Under the pieces are notes generated by a model. It was given only the letters and a program-made list of their open reading frames with translations. It was not told the DNA's origin and ran no database searches. Of a DNA stretch of 64,000 nt, positions 11,007 to 22,139 are shown in pieces. The position numbers and the translations under genes were made by a program. The stretch lies in contig JAOANR010000003.1 of NCBI GenBank assembly GCA_030278955.1, positions 54,036,902-54,100,901 on the forward strand, read 5' to 3'. Each line of letters starts with the position of its first letter. Positions within the stretch are counted from its first letter, which is position 1. Origin of the DNA: Hygrophila difformis (lineage: Eukaryota; Streptophyta; Magnoliopsida; Lamiales; Acanthaceae).

Positions 11007-14000
11007 TCACTTGCGTCCTAGTTTCTCCACCAGACGATCCTCAATTTCTACTCTCTTCTTCATCAGAACAGAGTATTTGGAGACAAGATTTTCATCCCCA
11101 GCAGTGACTGCCAGCGTGCAGTTTAGCGACGTCTTCTCCAACTTGTCCATGTATATGTTAGAAATGGGGACGAATTTCCCATGTTTGTTGCACAGCCAGC
11201 CATGGGCTGCCCTTAGAGCAGCTCCCATGGAAGCAGAGTCTACAGAAACAATAATTTCAACAGAAACAAATAGTCAAGCCCAAGCAGCCCGAATGTTTAT
11301 TGTTAGGTAACTAGAAGGTACAATGGTAGCAGCATTGAAGTTGACTGGAAAAACAAATACTTGCCTGGGCTTTCGACTTTGTAGACATTACAACCAAAGA
11401 TTGAAGCCACTGCAGTGAGAATGTTGGTATTGGCTGATGCTCCACCGGTAGCAATAAGCCGCTTTGGAGGTGAAGGCATTCCAAATCTTTCAGAGTGAGC
11501 TCGCATTGAGAGGAGTTGGCCCTCGACCACTGCTCGAACCTGCATGAACTTTTGTATGAGTTTATTTGTTTTAATATGCCTTTGGAGGAGTATAATGAGC
11601 AGATGAACCTCAGAAGCTGCATCGAATTCGGAAACTTCACGTTCTTTTACACCATCTAATGTTTTCCCAGTGAAATTCTCAAGAACAAAGCGGTGGAATC
11701 CAACTGGAAATTGAAACAAGCGAGCGTACACATTAGTCATTTCTTATTTCTTGCAAATATGATCAGATAATAATTTACTGATCATTTGATTGCTAGAGAT
11801 TTGTGGCGTACTTACTGGGAAGGGGAGGAATAATTTCATGATCTTTGTAATAAAATCCCAATTTTCCACCTGCAATAGAAAGCATAAGGAAAAGCCGGCA
11901 AAACATGCAAGTTGAAAAAAAAAAAAATCAGCGGTTTACACAGACCATTTAGAGGTTGTGTCTTCTGCAGATATGAATTAAAAACATCCCATGATTTCTC
12001 CGCACACCTGTTGCGTACATCTGTCAAGATTGGAGTTGAGTAATTATTAAATTCAATGGTGCTACATTGCAGGACCAAAAAAATACTATCTTCAACAGTT
12101 CGCTTATACCTTCACGGGTCAAAGAACCATTTTTGTAGCACAGCATTACCATGTAACCCTTGCAATCCACAGGATTGGGAAAGACATGACCTTCTAAACA
12201 TGGCTTGTGCTCGTTAGTGATTCCAAAGAGCTGTAGAGAAAAGTTGGAAGCTCATCGAATTCAACCAAAATATATTATCCAAAAATACAGGAGAACACGA
12301 ATTGTGAACTCCCCGTCTATTTCCTGAGGGTGATTTTGTGAAATTTACAGACAATGATACTAAGTTACTAACCACAACTCATCACTGTACACAACAAAAT
12401 AAGTGTAAACCACAAGCAAAAGTACTTACAGTGTCGCTGGTGCCAAGACTGATTGCCAGATCCCCGGGAGTGTTGAGTGTTAGACCTGTGAAGTGAATAT
12501 GCGACTTATGATTTTGCTGTTCAGTAGTTCAATTACCACCAGAACTGCCAGACAGTATTTTCTTCATGGCACATCAAATATAATTTAAACTATAACTTTA
12601 TGTAGATTCCATATACATTCACATTAACTGAAAATTAGCAAAATGTCAATGGAACTGTGAGCTGCGGGAATTCATTATGGGAGCCGAAACACAATACAGT
12701 AGCACAACAAACTTTACACATAAACATCAACTTGTAATCGAATAAACCATGGTACAGGGATATAGCAGGCAAGAAGCAAAAGACTTGTCATGTTAAGCAT
12801 TAACTCCATTATTGTGAGGAATAAGTAAATGGATATCGACAACTACATACCAGTACCAGGCCTTAAAAATAACAGCAAAAAATGACAGAGTCAGGCTTGT
12901 CAGCTTTTATTGTTTTCCACATCTATTCTCAACAATCTTCAATATACATAACATGGTGCATAAAGCAATTTCATTAATACAAGGGAATTCAAAGCAACAG
13001 TTTTGTAATCTAAAAAGTGTTTAGATCAATATACTGAGACTGACGTCAGCGTTTGGTAGTTAGAATTAACCGAGCAAGATGCACTATCCAGGGCAAGTGA
13101 AATAAACCGGTAGCTTATAAGTTAACAGTTGCATATGGTTCATTATGATTGATTTCTATCAAAAGAGACAAGTAGAAAAATAAACCAACCTGCTAAGCTG
13201 TTAGGATTATCACCGGACCACTGGATGATTGAACAATTTTTGTCAAAGTGATACCTGAAAGCATTGTTTGATGAGAATCATCAGACAGCAAACAAGTTAA
13301 GTTTCTCAAAGAAAATATAATACGCATGTATACAAATTCCATTGCACAAATGTCATTGAAACAACAGAGTAGGGATGCACAAAGGTTAATCATCATTCCT
13401 TGCTTAGAATGATAATTACTCCAATGACTTTTAATTCCAGAAAATGTTAAAAGGGAATTAATCACTTTCACATGTTGTTCACACTAATAAATTATTTCAG
13501 CTAATTGATCGAAAATATTACTTTAACAGCAATAGAATTACACACAAAACATATATACTGTTAACTGTAGTGTGCAAGCAGTGATCGTTATATAGATTTA
13601 AGATTACAATTCAACTGACCTCTCCACGAAATAGGGAGAAATCGGACCAGCTAGAGCATATGCAGGAGCTAACTTCCCAAGTTTTGCTTCCAATCCTGGT
13701 GCTGTCGCCTAAAATAACAGATTTAACTAGCTCAATACACATATAAAATTAAAGCAGGCAAGGAAACGAATCACCATTGCATTAAGCATACAATAAAACG
13801 GAAACCAAAATCATGTAATTAAGAAGCAAATGATTCATTGAGATATCTGCATAACAAACCTCAAGGATTTTCTTCGACCAATCCCTCTCTTTTATATCCA
13901 TCAAATTCATTCCAGCTCCATCAGTGTGATCGATACATGCATAGCTCCCAATAAATATAGAAGCCATGAAGGAGCTAACTAAAGAGATTCTCTCAGTAGC

Positions 14001-14785
14001 TTTATACCCCTCAGGTTGTGTCTGATATATCCTTCGAATTTGTGGGCCTGTAAACCTCTCATACGCACGTGAGCCAGTGAGCTTCGATAACTCCAAGGCA
14101 CCACCCACAGCATTCTGAATTTCTTTGCATTGTTCTGTCGTGCTGTTGTCCATCCATATAGGCGACTCCTTAATCGAAAATGCATCACCAAGCTGTTCCG
14201 CCAGCGGTTTTTTGGGGTCCAACGATGAAAGGATCTTGGCACTCCCATTCTTCCAATAAACACTGCCATGTTGTTGCCCACTGCCAGAAACAGCAGCAAT
14301 TTTCCCAAAGTCCAATTTAGATTTCTGGAGCCTCCCAAGAACGACGTCCAATGCTTCCACCCACATTATGGTGGGTGAAACAATTCGCCCGTTCACAGAG
14401 GTGTCGCGATAAACGCCGTCCTTAGTCTTGTAATGGGGCAAGTCCGCATCAAAATTAATCATCTCCCTAGCTACTATGCTCATATTTGAATCCAAAACAG
14501 TGGCCTTCAGAGACCTACAAAGACACGATCGCCGGTTTTTTCATTTCGTTCTAAATCGCATCAAAATCAAATCGGGCGGCACAATTAACAAAATTGGGAA
14601 ATGATCTAATTTCAAATCTCATTATCGAGAACTTAATCTCAAATTTTGGAATTTGGACCAAAAAAAAAAAAAAACTCAATTGTTCATCCATCCATCAGTT
14701 CCATAAATTAAAAGGTAGAAACTTACTGCGTAGAGCTATCAAATCCCAGAAAATAAGAGCCTTGCGGGAGGTTATATTCCGCCAT
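11007..14785 (-). CDS. XK2: Xylulose kinase (FGGY carbohydrate kinase), 11 exons, 558 aa
   Basis: The enzyme phosphorylates D-xylulose to xylulose 5-phosphate with ATP, probably in the cytosol, since no transit peptide is visible. Minus-strand exons: 14785-14727, 14514-13860, 13708-13620, 13254-13190, 12485-12430, 12230-12110, 12020-11946, 11869-11816, 11703-11609, 11539-11365, 11239-11007. They sum to 1677 nt, in frame throughout, with TGA at 11009-11007. The start MAEYNLPQGSYFLGFDSSTQ opens directly into the FGGY phosphate-binding motif. SGSGQQHGSVYWK is in the N-terminal domain. The catalytic Asp is probably D218 in DHTDGAGMNL. LAISLGTSDT and ATGGASAN are the C-terminal nucleotide-binding motifs. 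Ten introns fit GT-AG except the last, which is GC-AG (CCAG/GCAAGT at 11365). From memory, the Arabidopsis cytosolic xylulose kinase has about the same length and also phosphorylates 1-deoxy-D-xylulose. The XK2 name rests on that similarity. No break was found. Confidence 0.92.
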
Positions 14786-15434
14786 TGGTCAGAAATTGAG
14801 AATACAGAAACCTAATTTGCAGTAAAATAGAATTCAACCCGCCAAAGACGATTCCTTTCGCTTATGCATACACCAAAAACGATGAAACGTGATCAACTGA
14901 ATCGATCGCAATGGCAATATCAGTATTTTTGGATAAGCCAAACGTGGGGAGCCCAAGCCAGATTACAGGGAAATGTAAATTATTAGTGTTCCTTCGCTTT
15001 CGATTGTCGTGAAAATCAGAAAATGTCGCATATATAGATTCATTTGAGGGGTATTTGGCTAACTGAAGAAATTATTTTAATACTTTTTATTTGGGTAACT
15101 AATTAATTAACACGGATAGTATTTTGTCATTATTAATAGTTTTAATTCAATTTTTTATACAATTATATAAGATAAAATATACTCAATTGAGATCTTGTTG
15201 ATTCGTCTAATTACATAATTACATAGATTTTGAATATTAATTTTTTATAATTTTTACTCGTGTGCAAATTGAGTTATTAAGTATTAAAATATGTATTGAA
15301 TTGCGTAAAAGTAGGTCCGTAGTAATTAAAACGAAACCGACGAAGTGTGCAGGCGGCCGGACAACACGGGCCAACTTATGGCCGGGACGGGCTTAGATGC
15401 ACTAGTCCAATTAGGCCCGTTTTCAAATGGATTA
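14786..15434. other. 5' flank and promoter region of the xylulose kinase gene
   Basis: This stretch lies upstream of the minus-strand kinase. It is non-coding and becomes very AT-rich beyond 15050. I could not single out one convincing TATA box. Confidence 0.4.
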
Positions 15435-15719
15435 TAATTATTGGGAAGGGCAAATTATAGTAAAGGACCTATTAGAATTAGTTTGTATTTTAAAAAGACC
15501 CATTGTAAAAAACTTACAAAAAAGGACCCATTTAAGTTTTGACTTTAAAATAGTACCCACCTAACTTCCTAATAAATTTATCTTTAAGCATGAGACACTC
15601 TACAATTTGAGCAAAAATTCCATTTACTTTGTAAACCCACTAAAATAATTAACTTATAAAAAATGAATCAAGAATAAATAAATTCATTAATATATGAATA
15701 TGGAATATATTTACAAACT
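15435..15719. other. Left border region of the viral insertion
   Basis: This is non-coding sequence with spaced GGACC / GGGTCC-type words (15465-15560), which look like decayed transposon end sequence. The start of viral sequence lies somewhere here or just to the right. Confidence 0.3.
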
Positions 15720-15860
15720 ATGGAAGAAAGAATTGAAAATTGGAATGACATTGTTTATACTATACTCATATTTTTAACTAAATATAATCAAAAGGTATAT
15801 CCCTATTCGGAAGAAAAAAGTTTTTGGGACAATAATTTTACTCAGAATAGGATTAGATAG
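15720..15860 (+). CDS. Short ORF upstream of the viral PBS, 46 aa, unknown
   Basis: ATG at 15720 to TAG at 15858-15860. The peptide contains two Trp residues and many acidic and aromatic residues, and its composition resembles the neighbouring viral ORFs more than the random AT-rich surroundings. Caulimovirid leaders often contain short upstream ORFs. This could be one of them, or the small first ORF of the virus. It could also be chance. Confidence 0.25.
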   Translation: MEERIENWNDIVYTILIFLTKYNQKVYPYSEEKSFWDNNFTQNRIR

Positions 15861-15984
15861 TGAAAATTATGATGAAGAACAACCAGACAATTTAAGTAAT
15901 TATGGTAAATATTATTTTTCTGATTAAAACCAGTAACACAACAAAATTAATTAAAATATTTTTATTCCACCCATTTTTACAATT

Positions 15985-15998
15985 TGGTATCAGAGCCC
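15985..15998 (+). other. Viral tRNA-Met primer-binding site
   Basis: TGGTATCAGAGCCC is complementary to the 3' end of initiator tRNA-Met. It defines the conventional first base of a caulimovirid genome. The ORF chain starts 19 bases downstream. Confidence 0.85.
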
Positions 15999-16016
15999 AG
16001 AACGATTAATCTGGAG

Positions 16017-16741
16017 ATGAGTAACCATAATCATAATGATCATATATTAAACTATCATATATCAAGATTAAGATTAAATACTTCAGAACAACTATACCCA
16101 GAATATATTCCAACAGCAAGATATCTTTTAGATGAAAATCAAGAAATAGATTATCCACTAAGTACGATTAATCACTCGATACTGAAAACTATATAATAAA
16201 TAGAAATGATGAATATGCACAAAATAACACCGAAAGCTTGATGATACAAGCAAGAATTGAAAGAGCCTTTCTAAACAGAATAAGAGGATTGGAACCACAA
16301 ATAAGACCACTTACAGACATAAGAACCAACAATAATCGTAGATTTTTAACACCCACATTTAATCCTGATCATGAAATAAGTCAAGGAGAAATAGAAAATA
16401 TGGATCAACAAATAGAAGAAAGAAAAACATACATAGACAGAAGATTAAATAGATTGCAAAATGATGAAGAATTTGGAATAAGACTAGGAAATAGAGGAAA
16501 AAGATTACTTTGGATAGGAAACTATATAATTGAAACGGAAGAATATAATGGTAATTTAATACAGATTATATCAAAAAGAGATGAAGAACAAGAGTTAGTA
16601 TCACAAGTCAAATTATCTATAATCAACAATGAAATTACAACTTACAAAATATTTCCAGGATATATAAAACACAACACCATGTTTACTAGAGCACCTTCAC
16701 CCGAATTTTCAGATCAAGAATCAAATTATAGTGAAGACTAA
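16017..16741 (+). pseudogene. First viral ORF, unknown function (frameshifted)
   Basis: The ATG at 16017 opens a 59-codon segment that ends in two TAA codons at 16194-16199. The reading frame two bases over is open from before 16180 to 16741, which suggests a single ORF of roughly 240 codons with one frameshift near 16175-16180. The product is polar and charged, with a possible coiled-coil stretch around the QQIEERKTYIDRRLN segment and an acidic C-terminal tail. I do not recognise it; position suggests one of the small accessory proteins found before the capsid gene. Its stop overlaps the start of the next ORF. Confidence 0.5.
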
Positions 16742-17072
16742 TAAGATGCCAGGAATAAAGTTAGAAAATGAAACAATAGAAAGACTGATTAATAAAATTC
16801 ATGAAATAGAAAGTCAACCACAAGATATAAGTATCATAATAATGAAACAAAAACTATTAAGAATAAAATTCAAGATTTCTAAAATGATAGATGAAAGAGA
16901 AGCATATGTAATTATACAAAAACACATAGATCCAGAAAAAGAAGAATCGGAGTTAATAAAAGAATGGTATTTAAATGAATTAGAAACAATAGAAATAGAA
17001 GAATTAGAAAGGGAAACTGAAATAGATGAAGTAAACAACTTCATTAGAAACATAAGAAATATTAGAAGATGA
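16731..17072 (+). CDS. Viral small ORF, coiled-coil protein of 113 aa
   Basis: ATG at 16731 overlaps the preceding stop, and the TGA at 17070-17072 overlaps the next ATG (ATGA arrangement). The product is rich in Glu, Ile and Lys with heptad-like spacing, so it is probably an alpha-helical coiled coil. It resembles in size and place the small second ORF of several caulimovirids (aphid-transmission or unknown function), but I see no specific motif. It has no internal break. Confidence 0.5.
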   Translation: MKTNKMPGIKLENETIERLINKIHEIESQPQDISIIIMKQKLLRIKFKISKMIDEREAYVIIQKHIDPEKEESELIKEWYLNELETIEIEELERETEIDEVNNFIRNIRNIRR

Positions 17073-17422
17073 GTTATCTAGAAGATTTAGAAACAATAAA
17101 AGATGGAATTGAACTAATAAAAGAACTAATGATAAGTCTAGATACAAGACTCTACAATATCGAAAGATACATAGACAAAACAATAATTAAAACTCCATAA
17201 AAGCAAGTAGAATTAGAAAAGTCACTCCCACTACCAAAATGGGAGAAGACACCAGAACCAGGAAGTCTCGATCATAGAGTAATGATGAAAGAAATAGAAA
17301 AACTAAACAAACAAAACAAAATTAGAATTCTAATAGACAAAGTAGAAAAATTAAAAAAGATAAATGAAGAACTAAAGGAAGAAAAATTAGAAAGTAGAGA
17401 AGATAAAGAAGAAACAGAATGA
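17069..17422 (+). pseudogene. VAP-like viral ORF (virion-associated protein), one stop
   Basis: ATG at 17069 overlaps the preceding TGA, and the stop at 17420-17422 overlaps the capsid ATG. About 117 codons with one internal in-frame TAA at 17198-17200. The N-terminal part is helical and acidic, and the C-terminal part (KEIEKLNKQNKIRILIDKVE) is a likely coiled coil. The size, the coiled coil and the position directly before the capsid gene are those of the caulimovirid virion-associated protein. The basic, proline-containing DNA-binding tail seen in some relatives is not obvious. Confidence 0.5.
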
Positions 17423-18892
17423 ATACAAGTATAGAAGACTTAATAAATGAATTAAGTAGTGATTTAGAACGACTAAATTTAGAACCAATATATACAGGAA
17501 CATTTTCAGAAACAGAATTAGAAACTAATGAAAGTGATTTGGAAGAACAACATAATGTCTTTATGAATAATCATAGATTATATTTACCATCATCAGAAGT
17601 AGTTGGAGAAACTAGCACTACCTTGCCAAGAGAAGGTGTAACAGGAACTATACCAATGGAAGTAGATCAAACTACAAATAGACAAAATATAGACAATTAT
17701 CAAAGTAGATTACAAAATTTACCTTCAAGAAATTTCCCAATGAGAAAAACAACCTCTAAAAAAGAAATTTGGAAATACAATGAAGATTTTGAGTTAAAAT
17801 AAACAAGAATAGGAAATGTGAGACCAGGAGATGCAATATTCCTAAACCTGGATTGTCTTAAACAGCCAAGTCTAGAACTAGAAAAATGGAAACAGATAAT
17901 AAGAATACATTTAATGTCAGAAGAAAGTACGTCAAGAGCAAAAACATTAAAAATATGGAATTTAGTCCAAGGAAATGTGGCACAATTCCTTGCAGGAATT
18001 TCCTCAAATACAAAATAAACTTATATGAATACAATTACTCAAGGATTTGGGCAAGATGTAAACACAGGAATAGAGGAATTTATCAATATCATACAAGAAG
18101 AATTTCTAGGAGTACAAAGCTTAGATAATAATGCTATAATAGAAGAACGAGATCAAGCGTTACTAAGATTAAATAAAATAAGACTAAGAGATTTATGCTT
18201 TTTTGATCAATTCTCTGAACAATTTAAAAGTTACTATTATACAGCTTATACAAGCTCATAAAATAATGAACACACCATGAACTCTATATTTTCAAAACTA
18301 CCATCACCATGGGATGAATATATGTGGAAAACATGGATTCAAAATAAAAATGACTATCTGAATAATTTAGGAAGCCAAATAAGATTAATAAGACAGGTAA
18401 TAACTGAGTTATGTTACCAAAGAAAAATATTAGATCACACTAAAATATATAATAAAGCTGCTGATTTATGCTGTCAAGAAAATGCAGAAAATTTTGAATG
18501 GGGAAAAAATAAACCATATAGAAAAAATAAGAGATTTAAAAAATTTAAACCAATAAAAAGAAAATTTAAAAAAGGAAAAAGATTTAAAATCTTTAATAAG
18601 AAAAAATTCTTTAAGCCAAAATTTGGAAGAAAATATTACTCATAAAAGAAGAAATGACAAAAGACAAAATAAAAAGAATCCAACCACATGTAAATGTTAT
18701 AACTGTGGAGAAATAGGACACTTTGCAAGTGATTGTACAAGACCAAAGAAAAAACAAGTAAGATTTATGGAATACGATATTATAGATGAACAAATATTCA
18801 AAGAAATAGAATCAGATCTAGAAAGTATAAGTGAACCAGAATCAGGAGATGAGATATATGAAGTAAAATTCTCTGAAATAGAAAATGAATAA
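17419..18892 (+). pseudogene. Viral capsid protein ORF (broken)
   Basis: The ORF starts with an acidic N-terminal region. The capsid core follows (DEYMWKTWIQNK region at about 18295-18340), then a very basic Lys/Arg stretch encoded at about 18510-18640. A zinc knuckle CYNCGEIGHFASDC is encoded at 18695-18736, the C-x2-C-x4-H-x4-C signature of caulimovirid capsids, and the tail is acidic. Three in-frame TAA codons interrupt it at 17800-17802, 18016-18018 and 18259-18261. A frameshift between about 18620 and 18645 separates the basic stretch from the zinc knuckle. The protein would build the icosahedral shell and bind genome or pregenomic RNA. Not functional as it stands. Confidence 0.8.
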
Positions 18893-20261
18893 AGATAAAG
18901 AAATAATCACAGAAGAACAAGAGGAAACAAAAGAAATAGAATATGTAGAACAATATGAAGGACAAAGAGGATATGCAATAAAAGCTATCTTAAGTCCAGA
19001 ACAAATTAATAAAATACAAGGATTAGATCTAAAACATGGATTCAAGCATACAAATTTTAATATACTATCAAGAACATTCTCAAGAAATAATATAGTAATT
19101 CATGAATATCATGAACTAGAAAAAACAGTAGATGTATATAACACTAATACTACTCTAAAACTGCACCTTTTAACAAAAGATATAATAAATAAAGGGCTAG
19201 AAAAATTAAGTAGAAAGAAAACAGAGAAAATACAATACGTACATTTAGCAGGAGTAAAGGTTCTAATAAAATCTTTATTTAGAAGTGGAATAGACTTACC
19301 AGTAACAATAAGCCTACATGATTCAAGATTATTAAATCCACAAGACTCACACGTAGGAACTATTAATGGAAACCTGATTTACCAAAAACTACTATTTACA
19401 TGTTACCCAAACTATTGTGTATCTTTACAAGATCAAAATATAGACGAAACATTAACCCTATACATAAAAGTACATAGGAATGATGTAATGAAAAATGAAA
19501 GTAAAATATTTACAGTACATTATAGTGCTTTTTATAGCTACCTAAATAGCAATAGACTAAAACCTTATGATGATAAAAAGACAATAGAAATACACGAAGC
19601 ATGTAGAGACACAATAGCAGATCTAATATTACCAGAATTGAATAATCCGACGTTACAAGATGATTGGATAATTGATCTTGCAGACAAGAAAAATACAATA
19701 GAAATTGGAAAACCATTAGAAAATAGGAGACCACAATTATCCTATGTAGGAAGAACAATGAGTAGCAGAAAAAGTATAGATTATAGCCTGAGAACAAATC
19801 TAATACTTGATCAACCAAGACATAGTATTGATATCCCATACGAAAAGAGTAAACAAAAAGCCCAAACATGGAGAATTAATATAGAATATTATAATGGCAC
19901 AAACTGGATAAAAGGACCAAACATATTAGTAGACACTGGAGCTGGTAAGAATCATATAGGAAAAACTTGTATAAATGGATTAACAAAGCATATAGGAACA
20001 GAATATAGATATACTACTTTTGAAGGAGAAGTAAAAAGAGTAAATGAAATAGTAATAGTACCAATAAAACTAAGTACAGACTTAATAGAAGAAGTAAAAT
20101 GTTATGTAGCAGAAGAAGAAGGAACATCTAGTAGCACCTATCATGTCTTGTTAGGCAATGAGTTTTTAGACTCATTAAACAAATATACGATAACAGGAGA
20201 AATTTTTAGTGGAAAAACAAAAAATGGAAAAGCTTTCGTAATAGAAAAAACATATATATGA
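18885..20261 (+). CDS. Viral movement protein (30K family) with a C-terminal retropepsin-like domain, 458 aa
   Basis: The ORF is unbroken. Residues about 100-240 match the caulimovirid 30K movement-protein core: LIKSLFRSGIDLPV, a conserved Asp in LHDSRLLNPQD, then INGNLIYQKLLFTCYP. This protein would form tubules in plasmodesmata. The extra feature is at residues about 330-450. ILVDTGAGKNHIG (Asp at residue 350) followed about 70 residues later by HVLLGNEFLDSL is the layout of an aspartic protease: a D-T-G-A active site and a hydrophobic-hydrophobic-G motif. The next ORF carries a second, separate retropepsin motif. The start ATG overlaps the capsid stop by eight bases, and the TGA overlaps the next ATG. 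Whether the C-terminal domain is an active protease cannot be judged from sequence alone. Confidence 0.8.
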   Translation: MNKDKEIITEEQEETKEIEYVEQYEGQRGYAIKAILSPEQINKIQGLDLKHGFKHTNFNILSRTFSRNNIVIHEYHELEKTVDVYNTNTTLKLHLLTKDIINKGLEKLSRKKTEKIQYVHLAGVKVLIKSLFRSGIDLPVTISLHDSRLLNPQDSHVGTINGNLIYQKLLFTCYPNYCVSLQDQNIDETLTLYIKVHRNDVMKNESKIFTVHYSAFYSYLNSNRLKPYDDKKTIEIHEACRDTIADLILPELNNPTLQDDWIIDLADKKNTIEIGKPLENRRPQLSYVGRTMSSRKSIDYSLRTNLILDQPRHSIDIPYEKSKQKAQTWRINIEYYNGTNWIKGPNILVDTGAGKNHIGKTCINGLTKHIGTEYRYTTFEGEVKRVNEIVIVPIKLSTDLIEEVKCYVAEEEGTSSSTYHVLLGNEFLDSLNKYTITGEIFSGKTKNGKAFVIEKTYI

Positions 20262-22139
20262 AAGAAATTAGATTTCCAACAACAGTATACCTAGAGTTAA
20301 CTATACTACAAACAAATATAACAACATGTGCTATACTAGATACAGGAGCAGAAATCACATTAATACAAGAACATTTAATAAAAGAATGGGAAGTAAATAA
20401 AAGACCAATAGAAGTACATGGAGCTACTGGACACAGTCTAATTATTAATAAAATAGCTAAAGATGTTCAAATAATTTTAGGTAATAAAATATTTACAATA
20501 CAAGAAGTATATGTTAGCCCAGTAAAAACAATTGATATATTATTAGGGACAGATTTTACAAGTTTATTTCAAAGCTTTAGAGTAGATAGATATAATATTC
20601 AACTTAGATCAGCATGTAACCACTATATTACTATTCCGAGAATAAGGAAACCATACAGAGTGCTTCAGAAACGTGGTGAAAAAGGAGAAATTATAAAACA
20701 ACCAATTACTTATTACATAAAATTTAAAATTCACAAAATTAAAAAACAAGTGCTAATTCAAAAGCCGGAAGATTTTGATAAATATGAACTTCATGAGACA
20801 ATAAAATGGAATCTTAATAAAATATGCAGAATTAAAAATGAAAAACGACGATATAATAATAAGAACTCAACCTATGATGCAAAATCAAGAAGATATTGAA
20901 GAACTTCAAAAACAAATAAATGAATTGTTAGATTTAGATCTTATTCAAGAATCTATAGCAGAACATAATAGTCAGGCTTTCTTGGTTAGAAATCGTAGTG
21001 AACAAATAAGAAAGAAACCAAGGTTAGTAATAAACTATAAGGAACTAAACAAAAACATGATATTTGATGGATACTTTCTACCTAACAAAGAAAATCTAAT
21101 AGGATTAGCTAGAGGTAGAACTATCTATTCAAAATTTGATTGTAAAAATGGATTTTGGCAAATTAAAATGCATCCAGATAGTATAAAATATACAACCTTT
21201 AGTACACCACAAGGACACTATGAATGGAAAGTTATGCCGTTTGGAATAAAAAATGGACCACAAATATTTCAAAGAAAAATGGATAAAACATTTAAAAAAT
21301 TTAGTAACTTTATATTTGTATACGTAGATGATATACTAATAGCCTCAAACACTATAGAAGAACATAAAAAATATTTAGATATATTTGCAAAACTTTGTAA
21401 AGATCATGGATTAATCTTATCAGAAAAGAAAGCAGAAATATTCAAAAATGAAATAGAATTTTTGGGTCTAATATTAAACAAACTTGGAATTAAAATGCAA
21501 CCACACATAAGTACAAAACTTGTTAAAATGCCTGATGAACTTAGGAATAAATTAAACATACAAAGATTTCTTGGAATTTTAAATTATGCAGAAGGATTTA
21601 TATCAAATTTAGCAAAAAAGACAAATGATCTAAGAAAGTTGATCAGAAAAAATAATAAAATAGGATGGAATGATCAACATACTAAAATTGTCAAACAATT
21701 AAAAGAAGAATGCTCCAAATTACCACCGTTAAGATTACCTGACAAAAAAGATAATTTAATAGTACAAACCGATAGCTCAGACTACCATTGGGCAGGATTA
21801 TTAAAAACCAATACTGGTGAAATTTGTAGATATGCATCAGGAACATTACAAGGAGCAGCCATAAACTATAGTACAAATGAAAAAGAATTACTTGCAGTGA
21901 TTAAATCAATAGATAAATTTTAATTTTGGTTATTAAGTAGAAAGTTTAAAGTATTAACTGACAATACACAAGTAAAACCTTTAATTTATAATAAAGTTCC
22001 AAATAAACCCCAATATAGAAGAATAATAAGATATCAGACTTTTTTGTCAATGTACGACTTTACTGTTGAATATATTAAAGGGACTGAAAATTATCTAGCT
22101 GATTTTTTGAGCAGGAACCCTGAATATGGAGAACAATGA
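20258..22139 (+). pseudogene. Viral protease-reverse transcriptase-RNase H (broken)
   Basis: The ATG overlaps the movement-protein TGA. Protease: CAILDTGAEITLI (Asp at residue 28) and DILLGTDF (residues 93-100). A frameshift near 20838-20899 leads into RT, which has YSKFDCKNGFWQIKM, the active site VYVDDILIAS (encoded around 21318-21347) and FLGLILNKLGI. RNase H begins with QTDSSDYHWAGLL. It is interrupted by one TAA at 21921-21923 and resumes in the same frame to VEYIKGTENYLADFLSR, ending at TGA 22137-22139. Domain order without integrase is typical of caulimovirids. The enzyme would copy pregenomic RNA to DNA using the tRNA-Met primer. One frameshift and one stop make it non-functional. Confidence 0.85.

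Noticed and set aside
12840..12880. Possible 11-base micro-exon (GCCTGGTACTG with AG before and GT after) in the xylulose kinase gene
   Set aside because: Exon 4 (ending at 13190) joins exon 5 (12485) directly in frame through the conserved AGLTLNTPGDLA segment; inserting the micro-exon would break the frame.
19510..19869. 119-codon minus-strand frame inside the movement-protein ORF
   Set aside because: Antisense shadow of an AT-rich viral gene, with an aromatic-rich and featureless product.
20838..20899. Programmed ribosomal frameshift between viral protease and RT
   Set aside because: No slippery heptamer followed by a clear structure was seen, other ORFs show random lesions, and relatives encode these domains in one frame; an indel is simpler.
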